The notes beneath the pieces were generated by a model. The model had not been told where the DNA came from. It ran no database searches and saw only the letters and a list, made by a program, of their open reading frames with translations. A stretch of DNA of 32,046 nt, taken from Candidatus Omnitrophota bacterium. Its GTDB lineage: Bacteria; Omnitrophota; Gorgyraeia; JABMRJ01. The stretch is from positions 1 to 32,046 of the forward strand of contig JADHWH010000020.1 in assembly GCA_016783555.1 (NCBI GenBank). Direction: 5' to 3'. Positions 16,821 to 24,755 of this stretch are shown here, piece after piece (position 1 is the stretch's first letter; each line of letters starts with the position of its first letter). A program made the translations under genes and the position numbers.

Positions 16821-17585
16821 TTATTTTTTGACCAATATATACCCGCGTATCCTAGAAAATTTAGCAAAAGATTCTGGGTTATACTTACTCGCTAGTCTCA
16901 TAAATTTTTCATGAAATACAGTATTGTGTTTCGCATTTCCCGGACCGACTAATAATGGATATGCCAAACGCGTAAGAAAATCGTAACTGCCCAAATGCAG
17001 TTCTTTTTTTATTTTAAAAAATTTTTCGAGACACGGTTTTAAATCCTCGGTAAAGCTGTAAAAGTTAATTTTGGCCGGTTTTACCGGAGGCATCTCCATC
17101 TTTCTGCGCATTTCATTTAAATATATAAAACCATCCTTAAACCCTTCGACCAAAATCAATAAACCTTTCTTTCTGACAAACATAGCTAAGTTGCGTAAAG
17201 CCGTTTTTTGTTCTTTTAAATTACGAAGATTTATAAGGACTCTCACGCAAACCACTAAATCGTAAAATCCTGTTAAATGTTTGGGCTTAAGAATATTATC
17301 TACAAAAAAACGGTTCTTCTTCTGGCCAAAAACGCGCCTTGCCCTTTTAATCATATTCTCCGAAATATCCATAGCATCGACATGTCCGACTAAATCCCGA
17401 AAATTTGAAGTTGAATAACCATTACCGCAGCCTACCTCGAGAATCTTCATATCTTTCTTAAGATAAGGACAGATAATAAGTTCATTTTCCAATTCGCGCT
17501 GATAAATGTCTGCTATATTAACCATAACCTTATCATTTATTATCTCTGCCCTCTTATCCCAGTGAAGATTAGTTGATGTCTTCAT
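16821..17585 (-). CDS. Class I SAM-dependent methyltransferase
   Basis: 254 residues. Motif I ILEVGCGNG at about 48-56, acidic strand VDAMDIS at about 69-75 and a YDLVVCVRVLINL motif II region place it in the Methyltransf_11/25 group. The N-terminus NLHWDKRAE resembles small-molecule methyltransferases that begin with a WD/WE motif. It is separated by two bases from the SGNH gene upstream, so the two are probably co-translated. The substrate is unknown; sugar methylation is likely from the setting. Confidence 0.85.
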   Translation of the reverse strand: MKTSTNLHWDKRAEIINDKVMVNIADIYQRELENELIICPYLKKDMKILEVGCGNGYSTSNFRDLVGHVDAMDISENMIKRARRVFGQKKNRFFVDNILKPKHLTGFYDLVVCVRVLINLRNLKEQKTALRNLAMFVRKKGLLILVEGFKDGFIYLNEMRRKMEMPPVKPAKINFYSFTEDLKPCLEKFFKIKKELHLGSYDFLTRLAYPLLVGPGNAKHNTVFHEKFMRLASKYNPESFAKFSRIRGYILVKK

Positions 17586-17587
17586 GA

Positions 17588-18262
17588 CTATACTCTGCTC
17601 TTTTTTAGCTTCTTCTGTAATAGATCATCGATTGCCCTCTTGATAAACGGTAATATTGTCTGGGCATAAAGTTCATGGCCCTTAGGGCTTAAATGCAAAA
17701 GATCCGGATATGGAAGCAATAACTCTTTAACTTCATTTTCTTTAAGGCTTTTAAAAACTGATCTTATATCACAAAGCGTTGTCTTTGTCTTTTCTGCTAC
17801 TTCGTGTATTATTTTGCTATAGCGTTCGTCGGCATTCTTATACATCTCCCCGCTTATCATGCGTTTTTCCCTTAGCACAGTGTGATTGGTCATCAATATA
17901 ACATGGGCGCATCCAAAGTGCCTTGCGCGGTCAATCATCTCGATTAGATTAAATTCAAAACATTGCGGCGAAACGCGCGGCAGCCCTCTGTCTGTCTGCC
18001 AACAATTGCAATCATTGAGACCGAACTGCAATGTCACTATATCAGGGGCGTTATTTTGCACATCCTTAGCAAAACGAACCAGCCCCAAAAGTGTGGTTTC
18101 ACCCGATACGCCGCAATTTATGGAATTGATATACGCTCCTTCTTTTTGATATCCTGGTGTAATAATATTTTTGACTCTTTCTGTCCAGCGCAAATGGGGA
18201 TCGCAATATTGCCCGAACGTCATAGAATCGCCCATGTGAATTAAATTAATTTGAGTAAGCAT
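17588..18262 (-). CDS. SGNH/GDSL-family hydrolase or O-acyl esterase
   Basis: 224 residues with all four SGNH blocks: GDS at 11-13 (nucleophile S13), G54 in GVSGET, FGLND at 80-84 (N83) and DLLH at 187-190 (D187, H190 completing the triad). There is no signal peptide, so it should act in the cytoplasm, for example removing or transferring an acyl group on a sugar. ATG 18262 is the only start that keeps block I, but the nearest good ribosome-binding site (AAAGGAG, about 18279-18285) is about 17 bases upstream with a run of seven A between. Either spacing is loose or the A run carries an indel. Confidence 0.85.
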   Translation of the reverse strand: MLTQINLIHMGDSMTFGQYCDPHLRWTERVKNIITPGYQKEGAYINSINCGVSGETTLLGLVRFAKDVQNNAPDIVTLQFGLNDCNCWQTDRGLPRVSPQCFEFNLIEMIDRARHFGCAHVILMTNHTVLREKRMISGEMYKNADERYSKIIHEVAEKTKTTLCDIRSVFKSLKENEVKELLLPYPDLLHLSPKGHELYAQTILPFIKRAIDDLLQKKLKKSRV

Positions 18263-18341
18263 AACTTTTTTTCAAGTAACTCCTTTCTATTTTCCGGCTT
18301 TATCTACATACCACGCTTTCTCTGGTAAATTAGGAAATCTA

Positions 18342-18785
18342 TCAACATATGCTATTTATATTCTTATCGATATACATTATCTTTTCCAGCTCGTTATCGT
18401 TAAATTTCAAAATAGTGAAATGCGCGCCTTTGATTTTTTCCGCACCTTTGTATTTACGCCGGCAATCTGAATGAGAGAACAATATATGTTTTTCATCTCC
18501 CCGGGTTATAGCGACTCCGCATATATAATTATAGGGAGGCATCTTATTATTTGCGAAAATAGGTTCGACAGAGACTATGCCTAATATAGTCTTTATAAAA
18601 ATCCACGGCATGGTTAATATAAGGCGAAGATAATAAAGCGCGAAGGTGCCAATGCCCTCCTGTCTCTTTATTATCATCTTTGGTATCTTAAAAAACAATC
18701 CGGCATAAAACAATATGAGGATTACGCCGCCTGTCCACCGTCTTGTTCTCTGCAATAACTTCTTAATAGATTCGGTTTTCTTCAT
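18342..18785 (-). CDS. Unknown membrane protein, probably frameshifted near its C-terminus
   Basis: 147 residues as read. Two hydrophobic segments (about 20-40 and 47-68) are separated by a basic loop. The C-terminal half is soluble and contains FSHSDCRRK and ILKFNDNE. I do not recognise the family. Just past the TGA at 18342, another frame continues with the protein-like sequence AYVDRFPNLPEKAWYVDKAG and then TAG at 18287-18289, directly before AAAGGAG. A one-base indel around 18345-18355 would join it and fill the otherwise empty 79-bp gap. The gene lies between a GT4 glycosyltransferase gene and the SGNH gene. No function can be given. Confidence 0.6.
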   Translation of the reverse strand: MKKTESIKKLLQRTRRWTGGVILILFYAGLFFKIPKMIIKRQEGIGTFALYYLRLILTMPWIFIKTILGIVSVEPIFANNKMPPYNYICGVAITRGDEKHILFSHSDCRRKYKGAEKIKGAHFTILKFNDNELEKIMYIDKNINSIC

Positions 18786-18798
18786 CTTCTAAAAGCCT

Positions 18799-19896
18799 TC
18801 ATATGGAATTGTATACAGTTTCGAGATTTTTCGCAACGTTGACATAGTGGTGGTGCCTCAAAGCATACTCTCTAGATTTCTCGCCTATCTCTTTTAACCT
18901 CTCAATGTTGTCTAACAAATTTTTCAGCACTTCAAAGATATTATTGATATTGGCATTTATCAGAGGGTGTTGACGGGTAATAATCCGTTCCACCTTGGGA
19001 TCAATATAGGTCACAACGGGCTTGGCCATCGATAGACATTCGATTGCTGTTGAACCGTACCATCCGGCCTTAAGCTGGTCGACTACTATGTCTGCCTGAG
19101 CTTGAAAATATTTTAACTCCTTATTAGGAATCTTGCCAAAAAAGATAAGCTCTACCCTGTAACCCTCCTCTCTCAATCTCTCAACAGCCGCTTTGATATG
19201 TCTCGTCCCTTTAATATCGCCTCTCTCCTGGCTATTTGCGAATGAGTGGTATATCCTTATTCTATCTGTTGCTGGAAGCCGAAACGGCCCGGGTATATCA
19301 TCATATTTAAGCGGCTTCCATTCATCACAATCGATCGCGTTATCCATCCATTTTATATCTTCGCAATACGCAGCTAAGTCACCGGCGGATAATTGGCGAT
19401 CGCCATACTCAAAGGCCTTCTTTAACATCTCTTTTTTACTTGGCGCCATGCAGGTTTTTTTAATATCATCCGCACATTCATAACAGGCAAAATAACTATA
19501 TTCTCCATTAGCCTCCGGTATCCTCACATCTGAGCATCCCCACCAACTAATAACTATTTTTTTACCTAATCTCTTTAGAAATTTAAGTTCGCTGAGACTC
19601 TCGCACACAGGATACGTAGGGCTCAGGAGGCCGCATCCGCTGTGAAGATGGAAAATATCATAATTTTTTGCTGCATAAAGGAAAAATTCTATCTCTCTAG
19701 TCTTTCTTGTGCGGCGTTCTTCAAACCTAGAGTCTAGATCAAAATCACAATCACGGCCATATGACCCGAATTTTCTAAAATTATAAACCATGTAATCTGC
19801 TTTGTAGCCCAACTCTCTCAAACCCTTTACATATAAGAATGGCTGATAGAGAGCCACTATTGGACAATGCAAAATTCTAGGTTTTTCTACAGACAT
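18799..19896 (-). CDS. GT4-like glycosyltransferase (GT-B fold)
   Basis: 365 residues. The N-terminal domain has YDIFHLHSGCG and VISWWGCSDVR, positions where many GT4 enzymes carry FHFHG and GSDVR. It is followed by a cysteine-rich stretch (YFACYECADDIKKTC). The C-terminal domain has WYGSTAIECLSMAKPVVTYI, the E-x7-E-like nucleotide-sugar site. A CxxC plus further cysteines is uncommon in this family and may bind a metal or form disulfides. It overlaps the Wzm-like permease gene by 10 bp, so it belongs to the export core. Confidence 0.8.
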   Translation of the reverse strand: MSVEKPRILHCPIVALYQPFLYVKGLRELGYKADYMVYNFRKFGSYGRDCDFDLDSRFEERRTRKTREIEFFLYAAKNYDIFHLHSGCGLLSPTYPVCESLSELKFLKRLGKKIVISWWGCSDVRIPEANGEYSYFACYECADDIKKTCMAPSKKEMLKKAFEYGDRQLSAGDLAAYCEDIKWMDNAIDCDEWKPLKYDDIPGPFRLPATDRIRIYHSFANSQERGDIKGTRHIKAAVERLREEGYRVELIFFGKIPNKELKYFQAQADIVVDQLKAGWYGSTAIECLSMAKPVVTYIDPKVERIITRQHPLINANINNIFEVLKNLLDNIERLKEIGEKSREYALRHHHYVNVAKNLETVYNSI

Positions 19897-20678
19897 GGTC
19901 CGAAATAACCCTTTAATTTTCTAAAAAAGTTTATACCTGCGTAAAACAAAATAATATCCAGCGCAAATAAATATAGCAAACCGGCTATATTGGGTATTCT
20001 ATTATATATCACGCAAGATCTATAACCGTCGATTATTTGATAGAAAGGATTAAAAAAAGTTATCTTCTGTACAATACTGGGCATCATCTGGCGGCTATAA
20101 AAGATAGGTGTAAAGAAAAGACATAGTAAAAGTAGGCTATTTATAAGCTGCGAAACATCTCTTATAAATACCGTTACCGCAGATGTAAAGAAAGAGACTC
20201 CGAGAGTAAAGGCGACCTGCAGCAAAACTACAGGCATAAGCCAAAGAATATGAATGGTATATCTGCCGCCGCTGAAGAAGATAAGGACAAAGAGAAAAAC
20301 AGAGGAAACAAAAAGAGGGACGATTCCCATCAATGAAGAAGCTATAGGTAAAACTTCTGTTTTAAATACTGTATTTTTTACAATTTCAGAATGCATAACG
20401 ACGCCATTACACCCCGTATTCATCCCTTCAGAAATACCAAGCCATGGAGCAAGTCCGCTTATAAGCCAAACCGCGTAAGGCAATGATTCCTCACTCACCG
20501 GGACCCTGGCTTTGAATATAAAAGCAAATACAAATGTATAGATACTCAACATCAATAAGGGGTTAATAAACGCCCAGTAGACCCCGAGAATAGAACCGAT
20601 ATATCTATCCTTCAGGTTCATTTTAAAAAAATTGTAGACCATCCGCAAATCTTCTTTTGCAAAACCTAAAAGCGGCAT
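19887..20678 (-). CDS. wzm: Wzm-like ABC-2 polysaccharide export permease
   Basis: 263 residues with six hydrophobic segments. The opening region LGVYWAFINPLLMLSIYTFV (31-50) and WLISGLAPWLGISEGM (71-86) are diagnostic of the O-antigen/teichoic acid/capsule ABC-2 permeases. It forms a dimeric channel with a Wzt-like ATPase and moves an undecaprenyl-linked glycan across the inner membrane. GAGGAGGAG lies just before ATG 20678. The gene overlaps the ATPase gene upstream by 13 bp, as usual for wzt-wzm pairs. It is the only permease in the window although two ATPases are present. Confidence 0.9.
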   Translation of the reverse strand: MPLLGFAKEDLRMVYNFFKMNLKDRYIGSILGVYWAFINPLLMLSIYTFVFAFIFKARVPVSEESLPYAVWLISGLAPWLGISEGMNTGCNGVVMHSEIVKNTVFKTEVLPIASSLMGIVPLFVSSVFLFVLIFFSGGRYTIHILWLMPVVLLQVAFTLGVSFFTSAVTVFIRDVSQLINSLLLLCLFFTPIFYSRQMMPSIVQKITFFNPFYQIIDGYRSCVIYNRIPNIAGLLYLFALDIILFYAGINFFRKLKGYFGPCL

Positions 20679-21904
20679 ATCTCCTCCTCTTTGGCTTCAT
20701 CGATATCGCAATTTACCGGCTGAAAAAAAGCAGGATTATCAAAAGAGCATTCGGGGTTATCGACTTTCAGCATGCTATATCTTGTTGCCATTGCCTCTTT
20801 TGTCTCTTTATTAAAAAGTTCGGCTTTGACTTCATAAATATTCTTTCCAAACAAAACCTTATCCATATAAATTTCAAATTCTGCTTTATCTGTGATATTT
20901 CCCAATGTAAATCCATCTTTGCTCGCCAGATTCTCCATCAACAAAATATCATCTGGTCTTATAAATGAAATTCTCAGATCGGTGTTCTTGACTCTATTTT
21001 TAGAACTAACGCTTATTCGAATTCTCATCTCCTCTCCTACGTTGAATACAAATCTCCTTTTACCCATACTGTCCAAAAAATCCAACTTTGTAATATTTAA
21101 ATCCTGACTTGATGACTGCTCTTTTATGAGCTTATCGAATCTCTTAAGAAATCCCTTCTCTTCTTCATCTTTGATAGACTCCAGGTATCGAGAGGTCACC
21201 TCTTCGGGATTGCCGTCCATAACTACCTTGCCTCTATCCAGCCATATGCATCTATTACATATCTGTTTTATATCACCCATATTGTGAGATGCCATTATCA
21301 CGATCTTTCCCTTATCGCACATCTTTCTAATCGCTGACGCCGATTTTAACATAAACTGCACGTCTCCAACAGAGAGCAACTCGTCTATTATTAAGACCTC
21401 TGGTTCAAGATAGGTAAGCATAGAAAAAGCCAGGCGCATCCTCATACCTGTAGAATAGGTCCTCACCGGCCTATCTATAAAATCTCCGATATCTGCAAAG
21501 GTTATTATATTATCTATTACCCTATTGATTATCGATTTGCTCTTACCGTTGATCTCACCGTCAAGATAAATATTTTCTCTTCCTGTTAAGTCCCCTTTTA
21601 AACCCACTCCCAAGGTCATCGTACAGGTAACTTTTCCATCTACGTTTACGCGGCCTAAAGTAGGTTGGGCCAAGCCGGCAATAGTCCGCAAAAGCGTAGT
21701 CTTGCCTGCGCCGTTCCTGCCGATTATACCGACGCGTTCCCCCTCACGAATATTAAAAGAAATGTTATCAGCGGCTATTACGTTCCCCTTGCCGTGCATT
21801 ATCTTCTCTCTTCTCCCGAAGAACGCCGTGCCTATAATAAATATGGCTTGGTCTAATAGTGAACTCTTGAAGACATTGTATAATTTTTTCACTGAAACGT
21901 GCAT
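20666..21904 (-). CDS. wzt: Wzt-like ABC transporter ATPase with carbohydrate-binding C-terminal domain
   Basis: 412 residues. The ATPase domain has Walker A GRNGAGKTT (62-70), signature YSTGMRMRLAFS (150-161), Walker B VLIIDE (170-175) and an H-loop in ASHNMG. Residues from about 255 to the end form an extra beta-rich domain as in Wzt, which recognises the finished end of the exported glycan, commonly a methylated or otherwise capped terminus. The start ATG 21904 has GAGG six bases upstream. It directly precedes the permease gene. Its length and domain order separate it from the shorter KpsT/TagH ATPases of capsule or teichoic acid systems. Confidence 0.88.
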   Translation of the reverse strand: MHVSVKKLYNVFKSSLLDQAIFIIGTAFFGRREKIMHGKGNVIAADNISFNIREGERVGIIGRNGAGKTTLLRTIAGLAQPTLGRVNVDGKVTCTMTLGVGLKGDLTGRENIYLDGEINGKSKSIINRVIDNIITFADIGDFIDRPVRTYSTGMRMRLAFSMLTYLEPEVLIIDELLSVGDVQFMLKSASAIRKMCDKGKIVIMASHNMGDIKQICNRCIWLDRGKVVMDGNPEEVTSRYLESIKDEEEKGFLKRFDKLIKEQSSSQDLNITKLDFLDSMGKRRFVFNVGEEMRIRISVSSKNRVKNTDLRISFIRPDDILLMENLASKDGFTLGNITDKAEFEIYMDKVLFGKNIYEVKAELFNKETKEAMATRYSMLKVDNPECSFDNPAFFQPVNCDIDEAKEEEICRF

Positions 21905-23322
21905 AATAACCTCTTGATTCTATTAAGCATGCCGGATGTAAATCTTTTATAACTACGGTTCTTTATACGCGTTGTATATTTAATGCTCTTCTGCACCCTG
22001 GTCCAGATTCCGTTTTCCATTTCTTGATAAATTAATTCATTTGAACAGGGTTGCCGGCTGCAGTAAAAACATTGGAATCTATCGGTAACTTTTCCGCTTA
22101 ACATTTCATATCTCAGTCTACTAAAATTCTCGCCATTCCAAATATCTGATATGCTGGAATCATTAACATTTCCTAAAATTTCGTTCTCTCTTCGGGTATC
22201 GGTGACTCCGCATACATATGTATCGCCGTTAGAAGTAATCAAGAAATTGTGCCAAGGTAAGATACAAAAATTCTTATTCAAAAAACCGCCAAACATATTT
22301 AAAGACGAAAACTTATTATCTTTAAATACTACACAATTTTGGAGAGAAACGGTATCTACTAAATGGGCGTATTTATCAAAGGGTGTCTGCCATTGGTGCC
22401 GATTCTCTTCCATCCTCACTGCCTTTATGCCAATTTTATTCTTTTTTGTTTTAAATATTTTTCTTGCAGCTTCAACAGAAGCCGTGATTTTGTCAAAGGA
22501 TGCGCCCCTTCTAATTAACTCGTATGTCTCTTTATCAAAGCCGTCTATGCTAAAAAATAAGGCTGAAAGACCGGAATCCCTGAATTTCCTTAATAACTCC
22601 TCCGTCACAAGCTGCCCATTTGTTAGAAGCGATACATATATCTTATGCTTGGTAAATACCTCTATTATCTTTGTAATCTCAGGATTTAGTAACGCCTCCC
22701 CCCTGTAAGAGAGTTCCACCATTGGTTTCACCGGCCACTCATTTATCTCTTCTGCTATTTTTTTCGTCAAATCTACGGACAACATTAAAGTACCTTTGTC
22801 TTTCTTCGATAGAAAATAGGTTTGGTAATTACACATTCTGCATTTGAGGTTGCACAAGGGTGTAGGTTCCAAATTAATAGTACGTGGATATTTATATTTA
22901 TCTAAATTACTGCCTACGTATTTAACCAGCAATTCTTCTTCAAAATCCAAAACTACTCTTTTATTAAGATGTTTCATATTTAATGTGGCGTCAGGTAAAA
23001 AATCAACTCTTTTACCGATATCCATCTTCTTTAAATACCCGGATGGTATATATTCCCACGCTACCTCAGGCCGCAATATACAACTTAAATCTGCATGTAT
23101 ATAGCTATCAGGGTAGTCGGATATCTTATTATAAAAGTAATTTAGAAACCCATAAAACGAATCGTCAGCGTGTGTAGCGCAAATTATAGAATTTCCTGCA
23201 TTGCTTTTTAAAATATCTTCGAATCTACATAGAAAATCAAACCTGACATTTCTTTCTGAAAGAAATCTTCTTGTCTTTCTTCCCGGGAACTTATTTTTAA
23301 AGAAAATTATGGTCCGTGCCAT
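21889..23322 (-). CDS. Radical SAM/SPASM protein with an unknown N-terminal domain
   Basis: 477 residues. The radical SAM cluster motif is C157-x3-C161-x2-C164 (CNLKCRMC), followed by a TIM-barrel with the GEALLNPEI and SIDGFDKETYELIRRG landmarks. The C-terminal SPASM region carries cysteines for auxiliary clusters (FCILPW, GDTYVCG, FQCFYC, QPCSN). The first about 145 residues form a separate domain that I do not recognise. Such enzymes cleave SAM to a radical and modify peptides, sugars or lipids. Overlaps with the second radical SAM gene upstream (16 bp) and the Wzt gene downstream (16 bp) tie it to export. The substrate is unknown. Confidence 0.85.
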   Translation of the reverse strand: MARTIIFFKNKFPGRKTRRFLSERNVRFDFLCRFEDILKSNAGNSIICATHADDSFYGFLNYFYNKISDYPDSYIHADLSCILRPEVAWEYIPSGYLKKMDIGKRVDFLPDATLNMKHLNKRVVLDFEEELLVKYVGSNLDKYKYPRTINLEPTPLCNLKCRMCNYQTYFLSKKDKGTLMLSVDLTKKIAEEINEWPVKPMVELSYRGEALLNPEITKIIEVFTKHKIYVSLLTNGQLVTEELLRKFRDSGLSALFFSIDGFDKETYELIRRGASFDKITASVEAARKIFKTKKNKIGIKAVRMEENRHQWQTPFDKYAHLVDTVSLQNCVVFKDNKFSSLNMFGGFLNKNFCILPWHNFLITSNGDTYVCGVTDTRRENEILGNVNDSSISDIWNGENFSRLRYEMLSGKVTDRFQCFYCSRQPCSNELIYQEMENGIWTRVQKSIKYTTRIKNRSYKRFTSGMLNRIKRLLCTFQ

Positions 23323-24755
23323 CGGAAATTAGTATAAATGTTATGGTGTTTTTCAGTATAGATAGAAATGTTTCCATCCACTTCGTAATAACCACAGCCT
23401 GTATGCCACATATCGCATCCGGCGCATACCGGATGCATCGGAAGCGAGCCGTCATCCAAAAGCATGCTATTCCTAAACTTTTTTAGATTGCCGCCATTCC
23501 ATATTTCAGGTAATCTTGATAACTTTAGATCACCCAGCATCATCTCAGAATTATAGTCTCTGCAACAAGCAGAAACTAGACCATCGGTGGATATGACTTG
23601 CATTTGATACGGTTGAATACATGCGAATCTCTCATCGGGCAGATGCAATTCATAAGATTTATACTGCTTTTCTGTCGCAGGGTCGGACCAAAGCATAGTT
23701 ACTATACCAGCAACCTTTGGCATCCATCTCTTACGAAACATACCAAATTCTTCTTCATTTAAGTTAGGCATTAAAAGATACAATAAATTTAAAGGCTTAT
23801 TATAACTAGACATCAATCTTGCGCATTTTTCTATATTTCTGATCGTTTTATAAAAATCTCCGTTTGGTACTATTTTTTTATAAGTCTCTTCTTTAAACGC
23901 ATCTATGCTTATGGAAAGCGAAGAGAGGCCGGAATCCAGCATAGATTTAAGAATATCTTTTGTTAACAGAGTACCGTTTGATGTATGCGAAAAACGCATT
24001 CTTTTTTTACGCAAATATTTGACGGCATCAAAAAACCCTGGATGGAGAATGCTCTCCCCGGAGATAGATAGATATACCATAGTACGGGGATAAGCGTTTT
24101 CTACGATCTTTTTAAACATATTGATATCCATATCTAAAGGCTTATTCCTCCAGCCCATTCTCCCGCTCGCATCAGGTTTGTGATATGGGCATTTGACACA
24201 GCTTAAATTACATCTATGAGTTAAATCGCAGCTGTAACTTGGTGAATATGGCGGACAACTACTTTTAAGAAAATAATGCTTCCTAAATTTATTTGTAATC
24301 CAATATCTGTGCATATTTCCTGTAAATTCAGGCGCGCCATTAAATAAAGCATTCCGCAGATATTTTTTTTCCTGACGAATGACGTTTTTGAAAAAACGAT
24401 ATGTAATTTTTTCAATGAAAAATTTTTGAATTATCTCTTTTCCGTCAGAAAAATAATAACTTCTATCCTGCGATTTATTGATAAAATCTATTATGAGCTC
24501 CTTTAATATCTGATCCTTCTCATGTATGTAAATAATCTCTGTCTCTTTCCCGAAGCGGTTAAAGATATATTTTATTAATTCAAAACGACTGATCAGGTGG
24601 CGTATGAGCAAAAATTTTTCTTTTCCATGTACAAATTTCCAATATATGCCGTTCCTGCTTATTCCTATAGCGATATTAGCGAAGGGTTTTAGAGAATCGA
24701 GGGTCTCTCCAAAATTATCTCGGCCATATTTATATAAAATTACTAGTCTCTTCAT
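23307..24755 (-). CDS. Radical SAM/SPASM protein with an unknown N-terminal domain
   Basis: 482 residues from ATG 24755, chosen because it overlaps the upstream stop in an ATGA and has AGAGG eight bases upstream. A TTG at 24773 would add six residues without such a site. The cluster motif is C182-x3-C186-x2-C189 (CNLSCVKC), then GESILHPGF and SIDAFKEETYKKI. The SPASM part has GLVSACC and CAGCDMWHTGC. About 170 residues before the cluster are of unknown fold and run YKYGRDNFGETLDSL near the start. It differs enough from the neighbouring 477-residue protein that the two are not a recent duplication. Confidence 0.85.
   Translation of the reverse strand: MKRLVILYKYGRDNFGETLDSLKPFANIAIGISRNGIYWKFVHGKEKFLLIRHLISRFELIKYIFNRFGKETEIIYIHEKDQILKELIIDFINKSQDRSYYFSDGKEIIQKFFIEKITYRFFKNVIRQEKKYLRNALFNGAPEFTGNMHRYWITNKFRKHYFLKSSCPPYSPSYSCDLTHRCNLSCVKCPYHKPDASGRMGWRNKPLDMDINMFKKIVENAYPRTMVYLSISGESILHPGFFDAVKYLRKKRMRFSHTSNGTLLTKDILKSMLDSGLSSLSISIDAFKEETYKKIVPNGDFYKTIRNIEKCARLMSSYNKPLNLLYLLMPNLNEEEFGMFRKRWMPKVAGIVTMLWSDPATEKQYKSYELHLPDERFACIQPYQMQVISTDGLVSACCRDYNSEMMLGDLKLSRLPEIWNGGNLKKFRNSMLLDDGSLPMHPVCAGCDMWHTGCGYYEVDGNISIYTEKHHNIYTNFRWHGP

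Noticed and set aside
18262-18285. Frameshift in the run of seven A before the SGNH start
   Set aside because: Removing one A would put a TTG four bases after GGAG in frame, but ATG 18262 already gives a complete SGNH protein, so the change is not needed. Kept only as a caution on the start.
18263-18341. Promoter in the 79-bp gap before the SGNH gene
   Set aside because: I tried TTGATA and TTTACC as -35 boxes; no acceptable -10 lies 16-18 bases downstream. The stretch is better explained as a frameshifted coding tail.
22151-22708. Plus-strand open frame of 185 codons
   Set aside because: It lies wholly antisense to the core of a radical SAM gene with clear motifs, shows no recognisable domain and has no partner genes on that strand.
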